Assembly (NCBI GenBank): GCA_947365245.1
Contig: CANAWG010000001.1
Location: forward strand, 236,330-300,329
DNA: 64,000 bases
Direction: 5' to 3'
Source of the DNA: an uncultured Oscillibacter sp.
Lineage (GTDB): Bacteria > Bacillota > Clostridia > Oscillospirales > Oscillospiraceae
Positions 33,637-42,398 of this stretch are shown one piece after another; within the stretch, counting starts at the first letter, position 1; the number at the start of each line of letters is the position of its first letter. The notes under the pieces were generated by a model. It did no database searches, was not told the DNA's origin, and was given only the letters and a program-made list of their open reading frames with translations. The translations under genes and the position numbers were made by a program.

Positions 33637-34670
33637 GCTATCAGCGGGAATTTGATCGGCGGCTGCGGGCGGCCGTCGTGGGCATCGGCTCCCACTCCTA
33701 CCGCAACATCCTGCCGGTGCTGCACTTTCTGCCGGTGGAGCTGGCGGCGGTCTGCAACCACAGCGACCGACGCCTGGCGGAGCGGACGGCGGCGGAGTAC
33801 GGCTGCCGCGCCTACCAGGACGCGGCCTTGATGTACGAGCGGGAGAACCTGGACGCGGTGCTGTTTTCCGTGTCGGCGTCCCAGCACCCCCGTCTCATGG
33901 CCCAGGCCCTGGAGGCGGGTCTGCACTGCTGGGCGGAAAAGCCCGCCGCCATGACCTCCGAGGAGCTGCTGGCCCTGCGGGAAAAGGCGGGGGACCGTGT
34001 GGTCATGGTGGGCTACAAAAAGGCCTTTATGCCGGCGGTGCGCAAGGCGGCGGAGATCGTACGCTCCCCCCGTTACGGCGGTCTGGAGAGCATGCTGGCG
34101 GTCTATCCCCTGAAGATGCCAGCGGACGGCCTCAGGGTTCTGCGGGAGCGGCAGATGACCGACTGGCTCAACAACGGCTGCCACCCCCTGTCCGTCCTGC
34201 TGGCCGTGGGGGGCCCGGTGGACCGGGTGGTCTCTGTGTGCGGCGAAAACGGGGCGGGGAGCTGTCTCCTGTTCTTCAAAAACGGCGTGGTGGGAAATCT
34301 GCACCTGGCCTCCGGCCCCCAGCCCCTGGAGGACTACCGCTTCTACGCCCCCAAATGGCACCTGCGGATCGAGAATACCAGCCGGGTGGTTCTGGAGCGG
34401 GGCGTCCCCTCCGTCTACGGCAGGACCACGTCCTTTGTCCCGGAGGGCGACGACACCGGCGCCGTGGTCTGGGAGGCCCAGAACTGCAAGGCCACCCTGG
34501 AGAATATGTCCTGGTTCCTCCAGGGCATGTACGACGAGCTGGCGGCCTTTTGCCGCTGCATCCTGGAGGGGACGCAGCCCGGCGTCGGCTCCCTGGCCTT
34601 TGCCCTGGAGCTGACAAAGGTCTACGAGGCGCTGCTGGTGAGCCGGGGAAACCTGATCGACATCCGTTAG
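33633..34670 (+). CDS. Gfo/Idh/MocA-family oxidoreductase
   Basis: A 345-residue NAD(P)-dependent dehydrogenase of the glucose-fructose oxidoreductase/inositol dehydrogenase family. The N-terminal Rossmann fold is RRLRAAVVGIGSHSYRNILP. The conserved EKPAAMTSEELLAL (family motif EKP) and a later MTDWLNNGCHPLSVLL, with the His that aligns with the catalytic region, are visible. The ATG overlaps the previous stop; the longer upstream frame is not real. It probably oxidises or reduces a polyol, sugar or sugar acid of the pathway. Confidence 0.9.
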   Translation: MSYQREFDRRLRAAVVGIGSHSYRNILPVLHFLPVELAAVCNHSDRRLAERTAAEYGCRAYQDAALMYERENLDAVLFSVSASQHPRLMAQALEAGLHCWAEKPAAMTSEELLALREKAGDRVVMVGYKKAFMPAVRKAAEIVRSPRYGGLESMLAVYPLKMPADGLRVLRERQMTDWLNNGCHPLSVLLAVGGPVDRVVSVCGENGAGSCLLFFKNGVVGNLHLASGPQPLEDYRFYAPKWHLRIENTSRVVLERGVPSVYGRTTSFVPEGDDTGAVVWEAQNCKATLENMSWFLQGMYDELAAFCRCILEGTQPGVGSLAFALELTKVYEALLVSRGNLIDIR

Positions 34671-34686
34671 AGGCAGGAGGGATACG

Positions 34687-35628
34687 ATGCTGGACAGCTT
34701 CCTGACCGCCGCGGGGGTGGTGATCCCCATGGCGCTTTTGATGCTTCTGGGGGTTGGTCTGCGGAAAACGGGACTGACGGACCGGAGCACCATGCGCGGC
34801 GTGGACAACCTGCTCTTTCGCCTGTTCATGCCGGTGCTGCTGTTTAAAAACATCTATGAGACGGACATCAGCCAGAGTTTTACGCCGAAAGAGGCCCTGT
34901 TTATTGCGGCGGCGCTGCTGGCCCTGTTTCCGGCGGCCCTGCTGCTGCCCCGGAAGCTGGTGAAGGACCGCAGGCAGGCCGCCTCCATCGGCCAGGCCAT
35001 GCTGCGGACCAACTACCTCCTCTTCGGCATCGCCGTGGCGGAGTCCCTCTTTGGGGAGGGGAACGCCGGTCCCGTGGCCCTTTTGGGCACGATCATCATC
35101 CCCATGACAAACGCCCTGGGCGTAATCGTGCTGGAGCTGGGCCGCTCCGGGCGGGCCAGCCCCGGGAAAGTGCTGACGTCCATATTGAAAAATCCCATGA
35201 TCCTGGCCACGCTGGCCGCGCTGGGGGCGGCGGCGCTGCCGTTTCGGATTCCGGGGCCGCTGTGGGGCGTGGTGGAGGACGTGGCCGGCGTCACCACCAC
35301 TCTGAGCTTCCTCTCCCTGGGCGTCAGCCTGGATTTTGGGGAGGCCCGCGCCAATCGAAAGCCGCTGGCCCTGGGGGTCGCGCTGCGGATGGCGGCGATG
35401 CCGCTGGTGTTTCTGCCCCTGTCCGTCGCCCTGGGCTTTCGCGGGCAGACCCTCTGCGCGCTGATGGTCCTCTTCGCCGCGCCGACGGCGGTGGCCTCCT
35501 ATCCCCTGGCGGTGGCCATGGGGGCCGACGGGCCCCTGGCGGGCCAGCTGGTCTGCGCCACCACGGTGCTGTCGATGTTCACCATGTTCCTCTGTACATT
35601 TCTCCTCCGGGGCCTGGGGCTGTTCTGA
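34687..35628 (+). CDS. AEC-family transporter (auxin efflux carrier-like permease)
   Basis: A 313-residue membrane protein with about ten helices, of the AEC family that in bacteria moves malonate, malate and related acids. Typical segments are VVIPMALLMLLGVGLRKTGL and NNLLFRLFMPVLLFKNIYE-like text at residues 40-60, and VLFAAPTAVASYPLAVAMGA near the end. GGCAGGAGGG precedes the ATG. It follows the oxidoreductase by 16 bp and ends the rightward arm of the regulon. It may export a product or import a second acid. Confidence 0.9.
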   Translation: MLDSFLTAAGVVIPMALLMLLGVGLRKTGLTDRSTMRGVDNLLFRLFMPVLLFKNIYETDISQSFTPKEALFIAAALLALFPAALLLPRKLVKDRRQAASIGQAMLRTNYLLFGIAVAESLFGEGNAGPVALLGTIIIPMTNALGVIVLELGRSGRASPGKVLTSILKNPMILATLAALGAAALPFRIPGPLWGVVEDVAGVTTTLSFLSLGVSLDFGEARANRKPLALGVALRMAAMPLVFLPLSVALGFRGQTLCALMVLFAAPTAVASYPLAVAMGADGPLAGQLVCATTVLSMFTMFLCTFLLRGLGLF

Positions 35629-35664
35629 GGCGCCCGGCCATGCCCGCGGTCTTCTCCGACGGCC

Positions 35665-35699
35665 AAACGGCCCGCGATTCCAGGAATCGCGGGCCGTTT
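35665..35699. terminator. Bidirectional terminator between AEC and aldolase genes
   Basis: A perfect 17-bp inverted repeat (AAACGGCCCGCGATTCC and its complement) with a 1-nt centre, between two convergent genes. Confidence 0.85.
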
Positions 35700-35737
35700 G
35701 TCTGCGGTTTTATGAAATCTCCGGCTGTGCGGCTCGC

Positions 35738-36508
35738 TCAGCCGTTCCTGCGGAAATGGATCATCTTCTGCTTCAGGTCGCTCATGGCACTGCGCAGCAG
35801 ATCCACATCCGTGGTATGGATACAGAGGTTGACGTCGTCTGCAAACATCTCCTGGAGCACCTCCGGACCGTGGATGCCGAACGCCTTGCCGTGTCTCCTG
35901 CAGGCGTCCGCCACTTTCCGGATGGCGCCCACCACTTTCTCATTGGTAAACTCCCCCGGGACCCCCAGGGAGATGGACAGGTCGTTGGGCCCGATGATAA
36001 CGGCGTCGATGCCCTCCGTGGAGACGATCTCCTCCACATTGCCGACGCCCAGGCCGGACTCGATCTGCGCGATCGTCAGGACCTCCCCGTTGATCCGGGC
36101 CATCACGTCCCCGGACTTGAGACCCGTCTGATAGTAGCAGGCGCCGATGCTGGAGCCGTACCCCCGCTCGCCGATGGGCGGATACTTGGACCAGCGGACA
36201 ATCTCCCGGGCCTGCTCAGCCGTCTCTGTCATGGGCACCATGCAGCCCTTGGCGCCGGCGTCCAGATACCGGGAGATGCTCTCCCGGTCCAGCATGGGGA
36301 CCCGCAGCATCGCCGTCAGTCCCACCGCGTGGGCCATCTGGAACAGATCGTGCAGAGTCTCCCGGCTGTAAATGCCGTGCTCGCAGTCAAACAGGATGAA
36401 ATCCAGGCCCGCGTCCTTTGCCATGATGCAGTAAGCGGGGTTGCGCTGGCACCGCACCATGGTGCCGAATACGCGCTCGCCGTTGTTCAGTCTCTCTTTT
36501 AGGTTCAT
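35738..36508 (-). CDS. HpcH/HpaI-family aldolase (2-keto-3-deoxy sugar acid aldolase type)
   Basis: A 256-residue metal-dependent class II aldolase that splits 2-keto-3-deoxy acids to pyruvate and an aldehyde. Family marks: FILFDCEHG, RYLDAGAKGCMVPMTETAEQ, the metal-ligand Glu in IAQIESGLGVGNVEEI, and IGPNDLSISLGVPGEF. In E. coli the GarL member yields tartronate semialdehyde from 5-keto-4-deoxyglucarate. Here tartronate-semialdehyde reductase and glycerate kinase genes lie about 10 kb away in the same direction, which fits such a role. The start 36508 is preferred because AGGAGG lies 9-10 bp before it; the ATG at 36517 is too close to it. Confidence 0.9.
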   Translation of the reverse strand: MNLKERLNNGERVFGTMVRCQRNPAYCIMAKDAGLDFILFDCEHGIYSRETLHDLFQMAHAVGLTAMLRVPMLDRESISRYLDAGAKGCMVPMTETAEQAREIVRWSKYPPIGERGYGSSIGACYYQTGLKSGDVMARINGEVLTIAQIESGLGVGNVEEIVSTEGIDAVIIGPNDLSISLGVPGEFTNEKVVGAIRKVADACRRHGKAFGIHGPEVLQEMFADDVNLCIHTTDVDLLRSAMSDLKQKMIHFRRNG

Positions 36509-36913
36509 GTGGATCATACCTCCTAAGCAATCTTGACTTGCATGACAAAACCGACGGATCTATCGCCGAAAACACAAAAAGCGATATGACCGCCGCCGTC
36601 ACAACCATATTTCTGTCACAGATGCCTTGGCGTATCAACCCATGCCGGAAACGCCGGGTTCTCTCCGAACGCGGCGCAGCGGCCATCGGCCTATGCTTTA
36701 TGATATCGGTTTCAAAAACGTTTGTCAATAGATATTTGACCTTTTGAGCACCTTTTGAGCAAAGTTTCCGGCTTTTACGGCCGCCGGGGATCCCCCCGCG
36801 GACAGCCCGCCCGCGGCCCGCCGATTTTACTTGCCAGTGCACCGGGAATCGTATATAATATTTTCCAGCGTGATCCAGCGCGTCGTCTTCCCGGGGCCGC
36901 GCTGCAGGGGGGT
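36509..36913. other. Divergent regulatory gap between aldolase and the unknown-protein gene
   Basis: No gene is seen in these 405 bp. On the minus strand TTGACA (36723-36728), 17 bp and TATCAT (36700-36705) form the aldolase promoter; its spacer holds the LacI-like core AAACGTTT (36716-36723). On the plus strand TTGCCA (36831-36836), 17 bp and TATAAT (36854-36859) form the promoter of the next gene. Confidence 0.7.
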
Positions 36914-38029
36914 ATGACCTTGCCGGGCATTGAACTGACCTCGCTCTCGGAAATTGAATACAGCCGTCTCAGCTCCCAGGAGATGACCCCCGACATGGCG
37001 GCCAAGTATCTCTGGAGCGGCGAGATCGTCCTGCGCACGTTCCACGACACCCTGCGGGAGTTCTACCCCCATCCGGACCTTCTCCCCCGCCTGAGCGCCG
37101 CGTTCCAGGCCGACGCCCGGCTGGGAAAGCCGGACTCCATCGCCAAGAACCTGCGCAACTGGATCGGCGGCCGCAGCCAACCCACCAGCCGGGAGGACAT
37201 CTTCCACATCGCCTTCGCCCTCTCCCTCTCGGAGGCCCAGGCCGGCTGCCTCCTGGGGCTCTGCACCGACTACGCCATCCACTACCGGGACGGACGGGAG
37301 GCGGTGTACGCCTGGTTTCTGCGCACGGGGCGGAGCTACGGCGAGGCCCGGGACTTCTTTCAGTCCCTGCCCCCCGCGCCCCAGCTGAACAGCCTGCCGG
37401 AGGGCGGCGAGAGCCACCTGACCCGGGATCTCCAGAACGAGTTTCTCCGGGTGCAGACCATCGACGATCTGCGCGCGTGCTACCTGCGGAACCTGGACAG
37501 CTTCGGCGCCCTCCACCTGCGGGCCTACACCTATTTCAGCAAGTACCTGCGGCAGTTGATGAGGCCCCCCTCCGCCCTGGACGGTCTCCAGGAGCCGGAC
37601 TACTCCATGGAGGCGGTCATGGCCCAGTACCTCTCCCTGAAGATGCCCTCCGGCAGGGACCGAAGCGGCTACTCCGTGGTGCAGAAGCTCATCAAGCGCA
37701 ACTGGCCCAACACCACGGCGCTGAAAAACATCCGCCTGCGGCGGGAGGACGTGCCCCGGAAGCTCCTTTTGCTGCTCTACGTCATCACGGAGAACGTGGT
37801 GGACGGGGAGTACCACGAGCTGGACGAGGACTACATCTCCCCCCAGGAGCGGCTGGAGGACCACTGGTACTGCCTCAACGCCATCCTGGCCGACTGCGGG
37901 ATGCCCCGTCTGGACCCCCGCAACGCCACCGACTGGCTGGTGCTCTACGCCATCACCGCCGGGGACGACGAGTCCATGAGCGGGCGCATGGAGCAGGTCA
38001 TCGAGGCGCTGTACGCCGACGTGCGGTAG
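36914..38029 (+). CDS. Conserved protein of unknown function beside the kinase module
   Basis: A 371-residue, mostly helical protein starting MTLPGIELTSLSEIEYSRLS, with GCAGGGGGG just before the ATG; the 53 extra upstream codons in the frame overlap the promoter. The first third (YLWSGEIVLRTFHDTLREFY, then SIAKNLRNWIGGRSQPTSRE, then DIFHIAFALSLSEAQAGCLL) looks like a degenerate helix-turn-helix of the XRE type. The rest has no recognised domain. Proteins with this look are often next to FHA, PP2C and kinase genes in clostridia, as here. It may be a regulator or kinase client; no function is claimed. Confidence 0.75.
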   Translation: MTLPGIELTSLSEIEYSRLSSQEMTPDMAAKYLWSGEIVLRTFHDTLREFYPHPDLLPRLSAAFQADARLGKPDSIAKNLRNWIGGRSQPTSREDIFHIAFALSLSEAQAGCLLGLCTDYAIHYRDGREAVYAWFLRTGRSYGEARDFFQSLPPAPQLNSLPEGGESHLTRDLQNEFLRVQTIDDLRACYLRNLDSFGALHLRAYTYFSKYLRQLMRPPSALDGLQEPDYSMEAVMAQYLSLKMPSGRDRSGYSVVQKLIKRNWPNTTALKNIRLRREDVPRKLLLLLYVITENVVDGEYHELDEDYISPQERLEDHWYCLNAILADCGMPRLDPRNATDWLVLYAITAGDDESMSGRMEQVIEALYADVR

Positions 38030-38051
38030 AGAATAAAAAACAAGGGACAGC

Positions 38052-38084
38052 GAACGCCCCGGCCCTAAAAAGGCCGGGGCGTTC
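38052..38084. terminator. Bidirectional terminator at the end of the kinase operon
   Basis: A perfect 13-bp stem (GAACGCCCCGGCC / GGCCGGGGCGTTC) with loop CTAAAAA, between two convergent genes, with T-rich sequence on both outgoing strands. Confidence 0.88.
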
Positions 38085-38095
38085 TTGACGTTTTT

Positions 38096-41000
38096 TCAGT
38101 CCGCGATGAGCTCCTTCGGCACGCCGGTGATGCTTCCCGCCGCCCAGAGCTGGAGCTTTCCGCCGTTGTCGATCTCCACCGTGCCGTGGTTTTCCAGGGA
38201 GCCGGACACCTTGAGCAGATGATCTCCGCCGCCCCAGATCCGCCAGTGCCCCTGGTTGATCAGAGAACCGGAGAGGATCATCTCCGTGTTCGTCTCCAGA
38301 TGACCGTAGCTGGTCATCCGGCTGGCCATCTCCAGGTTGCCCCAGCCGTTGAGAGCCATGCCGCCGCGGCTGGTGATCTCCGTATCCGGGTCGAAGCAGC
38401 CCCCGCCGTCTGCCAGAAATTCGCCGTATGTCCCGATGTCCACGGCACAGCCGTACAGGTTTACGCCGCCGGTGCCGCGCAGCACGCCGCCGGCTTCCCC
38501 GATGGTCACCCGAATCCCCCGCAGCTCCAGCGGGCCGACACTGGTCAGGTAGCTGACATTGGAGAGCTGGATCTCCGCCCCCTCGTCCAGGGTCAGGGAC
38601 GCCCGGGTCAGCAGATAGCCCTCATTTCGCAGCGTCACGCCGCCGCAGTCCGTCAGCGCTCCCACGGAGGCGGCGGCCCCGTCCCGGACGGTGAACACGC
38701 CGCCCCGGAGGTCCAGGGCGCCGTCGCAGGCCAGGTATCCGCTCTCGCCGGCCACCGTCAGACTGGCCCCGTCCATGGTCACCGAGGCGCCGTCCGGGAC
38801 GGCCAGGCCCTTGGTGAGGACCAGGTCCTCCGTCAGCGTCAGAGCCGCGCCGTCGGAGAGGAAGATCCAGGCGCAGTCCCGGTCCTCCAGGGCCCGCCGG
38901 AACGTCTCCCGGTCGGAGACCTGGCGGAAGGACGGGTTTTCCTCCATCCCCGCATACCAGCCGAAGGGGAGCACCCCGCCGCCGTCCTCGCTGTGGAGGC
39001 CGTCCAGGTCCACCGGCGTCTCCGGCCCCGCCTGGACCAGTCCCACGTTGTAGCAGCGGGAGGCGTCCATGGCGCAGCCCGCTCCCGTGTTCCACAGCCA
39101 GCCCAGGTTGCGGATCTCCGCCGTCTGCTCCGCCGCGGTGATCTCGCCGAAGTTCAGCACCGCGGCGGAGTTGTTCAGCTGGCCCCAGGCCCCCAGGCGG
39201 ATCGTGCCGTGGTTGGCAAACCGGGTGCCCCCGGCCGCGTCGATCCGGCTGGGGCAGCTTTGCTCCCGGCCCTCCAGCACCATCTCGCCGCCGTTGTAGA
39301 AGAAACACCCAATGAGGTCGATGAAGTAATCCCCGCGCTCCGGCGAGACGGCCGCCACCGTCTCCCCCTCCGGGGCGACGGTCCCGTGGAACAAAGTGCC
39401 CAGGTTGTAGAAGCTGGTGCGGCGGAACTGGGTCCTGGAAATGCCCATCTGACCCAGGTTCACCACCACGCTGTCGTGGTTTTCATCGTACCCCGCGCCC
39501 ACGTCGCCGCACAGGGTGCCGAAATTGATTAACAGGCTGGCGTCCTCCTGGCCGTCTCTGTCCCAGTCGCCCAGGTCGATCCTGCCCCGGAGGGTGCCCC
39601 GGTTGATGAAGATGCTCCCGTCCACGGTCCAGTAGCCGGGGCCGGTAAGATCGTCCCCATAGGCATCGTCGTCCCCCCAGGAGGAGGTCACCGTCACGCC
39701 CCCGACGATGAGGACGGGAACGCGGGCGTTCCGTACCTCGTCCGCCTGGGAGAAGTCGATGTCCGCGTCGATGACGATGGGCCGCTCCCCCTCCAGCGCC
39801 GCGTCCAGCGCCTCCAGGGTGGTCACATGGACGGCGTCGGCGAAGATCTGGTCAATGGGCAGGGCGTCCAGTTTGGCCTGGATCTCCGCCGGATCCGCCT
39901 CCACATCGTTTTGCCGGAGCCAGGTCATGAGCTCCTCCGCCTGGCGGAGACCCGCCTCGTAGTCCGCGCTGTTCCCGCTCTGCTCCGGCAGCTGCGCGGG
40001 GGCCAAGGCGTCCGACGCCGGCGGGTGCTCCTGGGGCCGGGCGGGCCCCGTCACCCGGGGCAGCACCGCCGCCAGCAGGATTACCAGCGCCAGCGCCGCC
40101 GCGGCCCCCGCCGCCAGCAGCTTGTTCCTCCTCAGCCTCAGCCAGACCGCAGAATCAAAGCCCGTCCCGCGCCGGGGAACCGACCCGGCCTCCCCGGTCC
40201 TCTCCGCGGCAGAGGCGGCAGTCGTGGTCGTGACAGTCTCCGCCGCGTCCGGGGTCTCCGGCCCGCGGGCGGCGGAATCCGCGCCCGCCGTGTCGGGGAC
40301 GAAGCCCTCATAGAGGGCCGTGTGGAACTCCTCCATGCTCTGGAACCGCCGCGTGGGCGGGACGGCCAGCCCCCGGAGCAGGGCTTTCTCCTGCTTTTGC
40401 GTCAGGTCCACCCCCAGCTTCCGGGGCGGGACCAGCCCGTCCTCCCCCAGGCGGTCCACGGCCTGAGGGGGCTTGCGGCCCGTGAGGCAGTAGTAGATGG
40501 TGGCCGACAGGGCGTAGACGTCCGTCCAGGGCCCCTGGCCCTTGCTCTGGTACTGCTCCACCGGGGCGTAGCCGTGCTTCAGCGCCACGGTCAGCGTGTT
40601 GTCGCCGCCCATGGCCTCCCGGGCGCAGCCGAAGTCCAGCAATCGCACCTCGCCCTTTTCCAGCATCAGGTTCTCCGGGCTGATGTCCCGGTGGATCAGG
40701 CCGTTGTTGTGCATCGCTTTCAGGGCGAAGAACAGCGGCTCCATGAGGTACAGCAGCTCCCCGGCAGGAATGCGCCCGCCCCGCTGGGCCACCAGGTCCT
40801 TGAACGTGGTGCCCTCCACGTACTCCATGACGATGTAGGCGGTGTGATTGATCTCGAAGAAGTCCCGGACGTTGACAATCACCGGCTGCTTATCCATCCG
40901 GGCGATGGTCCGGGCCTCCTGGAGAAACCGCTTGAGCCCCTTGTCGTAGTTGACACCCGCCACGCCGGCGTAGCTGGACACGTCCAGCGACGCCTGGGAG

Positions 41001-41257
41001 ACGCGGCTTGCCTTGTCCGTGGGGAAGTACTCCTTGATGGCCACCTTCAGCTCCAGCTGCAGATCACAGCCGATGTAGGTGATGCCAAAGCCGCCCTCCC
41101 CCAGCACCCGGCCCACCAGGTAGCGGTCCCGCAGCACCGTGCCCGGCGGCAGGTGGTGGGGAGACGGGGTGTAGCTGCCCTCGGTCAGGCCGCAGGCCCC
41201 GCAGGGCCTCCCCTCCTCCACGGGGGACATGCAGTAGGGGCAGAATTGATGCTCCAT
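38096..41257 (-). CDS. Transmembrane Ser/Thr protein kinase with zinc-ribbon N-terminus and beta-solenoid-like ectodomain
   Basis: A 1053-residue kinase. It opens with a zinc ribbon (FCPYCMSPVEEGRPCGACG). The kinase domain follows: glycine loop GEGGFGITYIG near 52, VAIKEYFP near 72, HRDISPENLML near 189, DFGCAR near 210 and APVEQYQSKGQGPWTDVYAL. A membrane helix (about 380-402) leads to some 650 outside residues. These hold many short repeats with an N-x-G core (INRGTL, INFGTL, VNLGQM, YNLGTL, ANHGTI, LNFGEI, RNLGWL), a pattern of right-handed beta-helices. ATG 41257 is preferred over an upstream GTG because GAGAGAGG fits it. Last gene of the seven-gene operon. Confidence 0.92.
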   Translation of the reverse strand: MEHQFCPYCMSPVEEGRPCGACGLTEGSYTPSPHHLPPGTVLRDRYLVGRVLGEGGFGITYIGCDLQLELKVAIKEYFPTDKASRVSQASLDVSSYAGVAGVNYDKGLKRFLQEARTIARMDKQPVIVNVRDFFEINHTAYIVMEYVEGTTFKDLVAQRGGRIPAGELLYLMEPLFFALKAMHNNGLIHRDISPENLMLEKGEVRLLDFGCAREAMGGDNTLTVALKHGYAPVEQYQSKGQGPWTDVYALSATIYYCLTGRKPPQAVDRLGEDGLVPPRKLGVDLTQKQEKALLRGLAVPPTRRFQSMEEFHTALYEGFVPDTAGADSAARGPETPDAAETVTTTTAASAAERTGEAGSVPRRGTGFDSAVWLRLRRNKLLAAGAAAALALVILLAAVLPRVTGPARPQEHPPASDALAPAQLPEQSGNSADYEAGLRQAEELMTWLRQNDVEADPAEIQAKLDALPIDQIFADAVHVTTLEALDAALEGERPIVIDADIDFSQADEVRNARVPVLIVGGVTVTSSWGDDDAYGDDLTGPGYWTVDGSIFINRGTLRGRIDLGDWDRDGQEDASLLINFGTLCGDVGAGYDENHDSVVVNLGQMGISRTQFRRTSFYNLGTLFHGTVAPEGETVAAVSPERGDYFIDLIGCFFYNGGEMVLEGREQSCPSRIDAAGGTRFANHGTIRLGAWGQLNNSAAVLNFGEITAAEQTAEIRNLGWLWNTGAGCAMDASRCYNVGLVQAGPETPVDLDGLHSEDGGGVLPFGWYAGMEENPSFRQVSDRETFRRALEDRDCAWIFLSDGAALTLTEDLVLTKGLAVPDGASVTMDGASLTVAGESGYLACDGALDLRGGVFTVRDGAAASVGALTDCGGVTLRNEGYLLTRASLTLDEGAEIQLSNVSYLTSVGPLELRGIRVTIGEAGGVLRGTGGVNLYGCAVDIGTYGEFLADGGGCFDPDTEITSRGGMALNGWGNLEMASRMTSYGHLETNTEMILSGSLINQGHWRIWGGGDHLLKVSGSLENHGTVEIDNGGKLQLWAAGSITGVPKELIAD

Positions 41258-41315
41258 CCAGCGCACCCTCTCTCTGTACGAAATTGATTATACCCTATCC
41301 CGGGCGCTTTTGCAC

Positions 41316-42398
41316 CTACATTTTTCCACGCCGGAGCAGGGCCAAAAGCCGCCGCCAAAGGCCGGGGCGGGGCGCGGGTCCGGGCGGGGAATCGAATATA
41401 GGGCTGGAGTCCGGCTCCGGGTCCGGAAACAGCGCCCGGGAGAACTCCCCCATGGTCTGGGGCCGGTCCTTAGGCAGAACCGCCAGGCCCCACATCAGCG
41501 CCGATTCCTCCTCCGGGGCCAGGGCCACCCCCAGAGAGGTGGGAGGAGGGAGCTCTTTGCCGTCCATCAGCCGCTCCGAGGCCTGGGCGGGCACCGTGGC
41601 GGTGAGGCAGTAGTAGATGGTGGCGGCCATGGCGTACACGTCGGTGTAGGTCCCCTGGCCGTGGCTCTGGAGCTGCTCCACGGGGGCGAAGCCGTACTTG
41701 AGAAACAGCGTCATGGACTGGTCCCCCTCCGTGGACCGGGCGCTGCCGAAGTCCAGCAGCTTCAGCGTGCCGTCGGGCATCCACATGATGTTGTCCGGGG
41801 CGATGTCCCGGTGGATCACCTTCTTCTCGTGGAGGAGGCCGATGTCCCGCAGCAGCCCCCGCAGAGGCGGCAGCAGCTTTTCCGGCGGGATGCGCCTGTT
41901 GGTCTTTGGGTCCACCATGCGGTGCAGCGGCGTGCCCTCCAGATACTCCATCACCAGGTACGCCGTGTTGTTGAGCTCCAGGTACGCCAGGGCCTGGACC
42001 ACGGAGGGCATTCCCTCCAGCTTCGAGAGCACCCGGGCCTCCTTGACGAAGCTGTACCGCCCCTTTTCATAAGTCTCCTCCATCCCCGGCAGGGGCTCCA
42101 CCGTGACGCCGTCCCGGGACCGCCGGGCGCACCGGGTGGGAAAGTACTCCTTGACGGCCACTTTCCGGCCTGTAGAGAGCTCCCGGCCCACGTAGGTGGC
42201 GCCGAAGCCCCCCTGCCCCAGCACCGCGCCCACCTGCCAGCCCCCCTGGGAGGGGTGGTCCGGCGGCGTCAAAACGGCGCCCGCCGGCAGGAGAAACGCG
42301 GGGTTCTGCCGGTCCATCTCCCCGCCGCACCGGGGACAGAGGCGTCCCTCTCCATCTATGTAGGTCATACAGCCGGGGCACAGCCGCTTTTCGCTCAT
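41316..42398 (-). CDS. Ser/Thr protein kinase with N-terminal zinc ribbon (soluble)
   Basis: A 360-residue kinase of the same KEYFP group as its neighbour, but without membrane helix or ectodomain. It has a zinc ribbon (LCPGCMTYIDGEGRLCPRCG), a glycine loop GQGGFGATYVG, VAVKEYFP near 80, HRDIAPDNIMW near 195, DFGSAR near 215 and TDVYAMAATIYYCLT. All catalytic residues are present, so it should be active. Its start overlaps the stop of the protease-FHA gene (ATGA), indicating translational coupling. A short basic tail (RRLLALLRRGKM) may touch the membrane. Confidence 0.93.
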   Translation of the reverse strand: MSEKRLCPGCMTYIDGEGRLCPRCGGEMDRQNPAFLLPAGAVLTPPDHPSQGGWQVGAVLGQGGFGATYVGRELSTGRKVAVKEYFPTRCARRSRDGVTVEPLPGMEETYEKGRYSFVKEARVLSKLEGMPSVVQALAYLELNNTAYLVMEYLEGTPLHRMVDPKTNRRIPPEKLLPPLRGLLRDIGLLHEKKVIHRDIAPDNIMWMPDGTLKLLDFGSARSTEGDQSMTLFLKYGFAPVEQLQSHGQGTYTDVYAMAATIYYCLTATVPAQASERLMDGKELPPPTSLGVALAPEEESALMWGLAVLPKDRPQTMGEFSRALFPDPEPDSSPIFDSPPGPAPRPGLWRRLLALLRRGKM

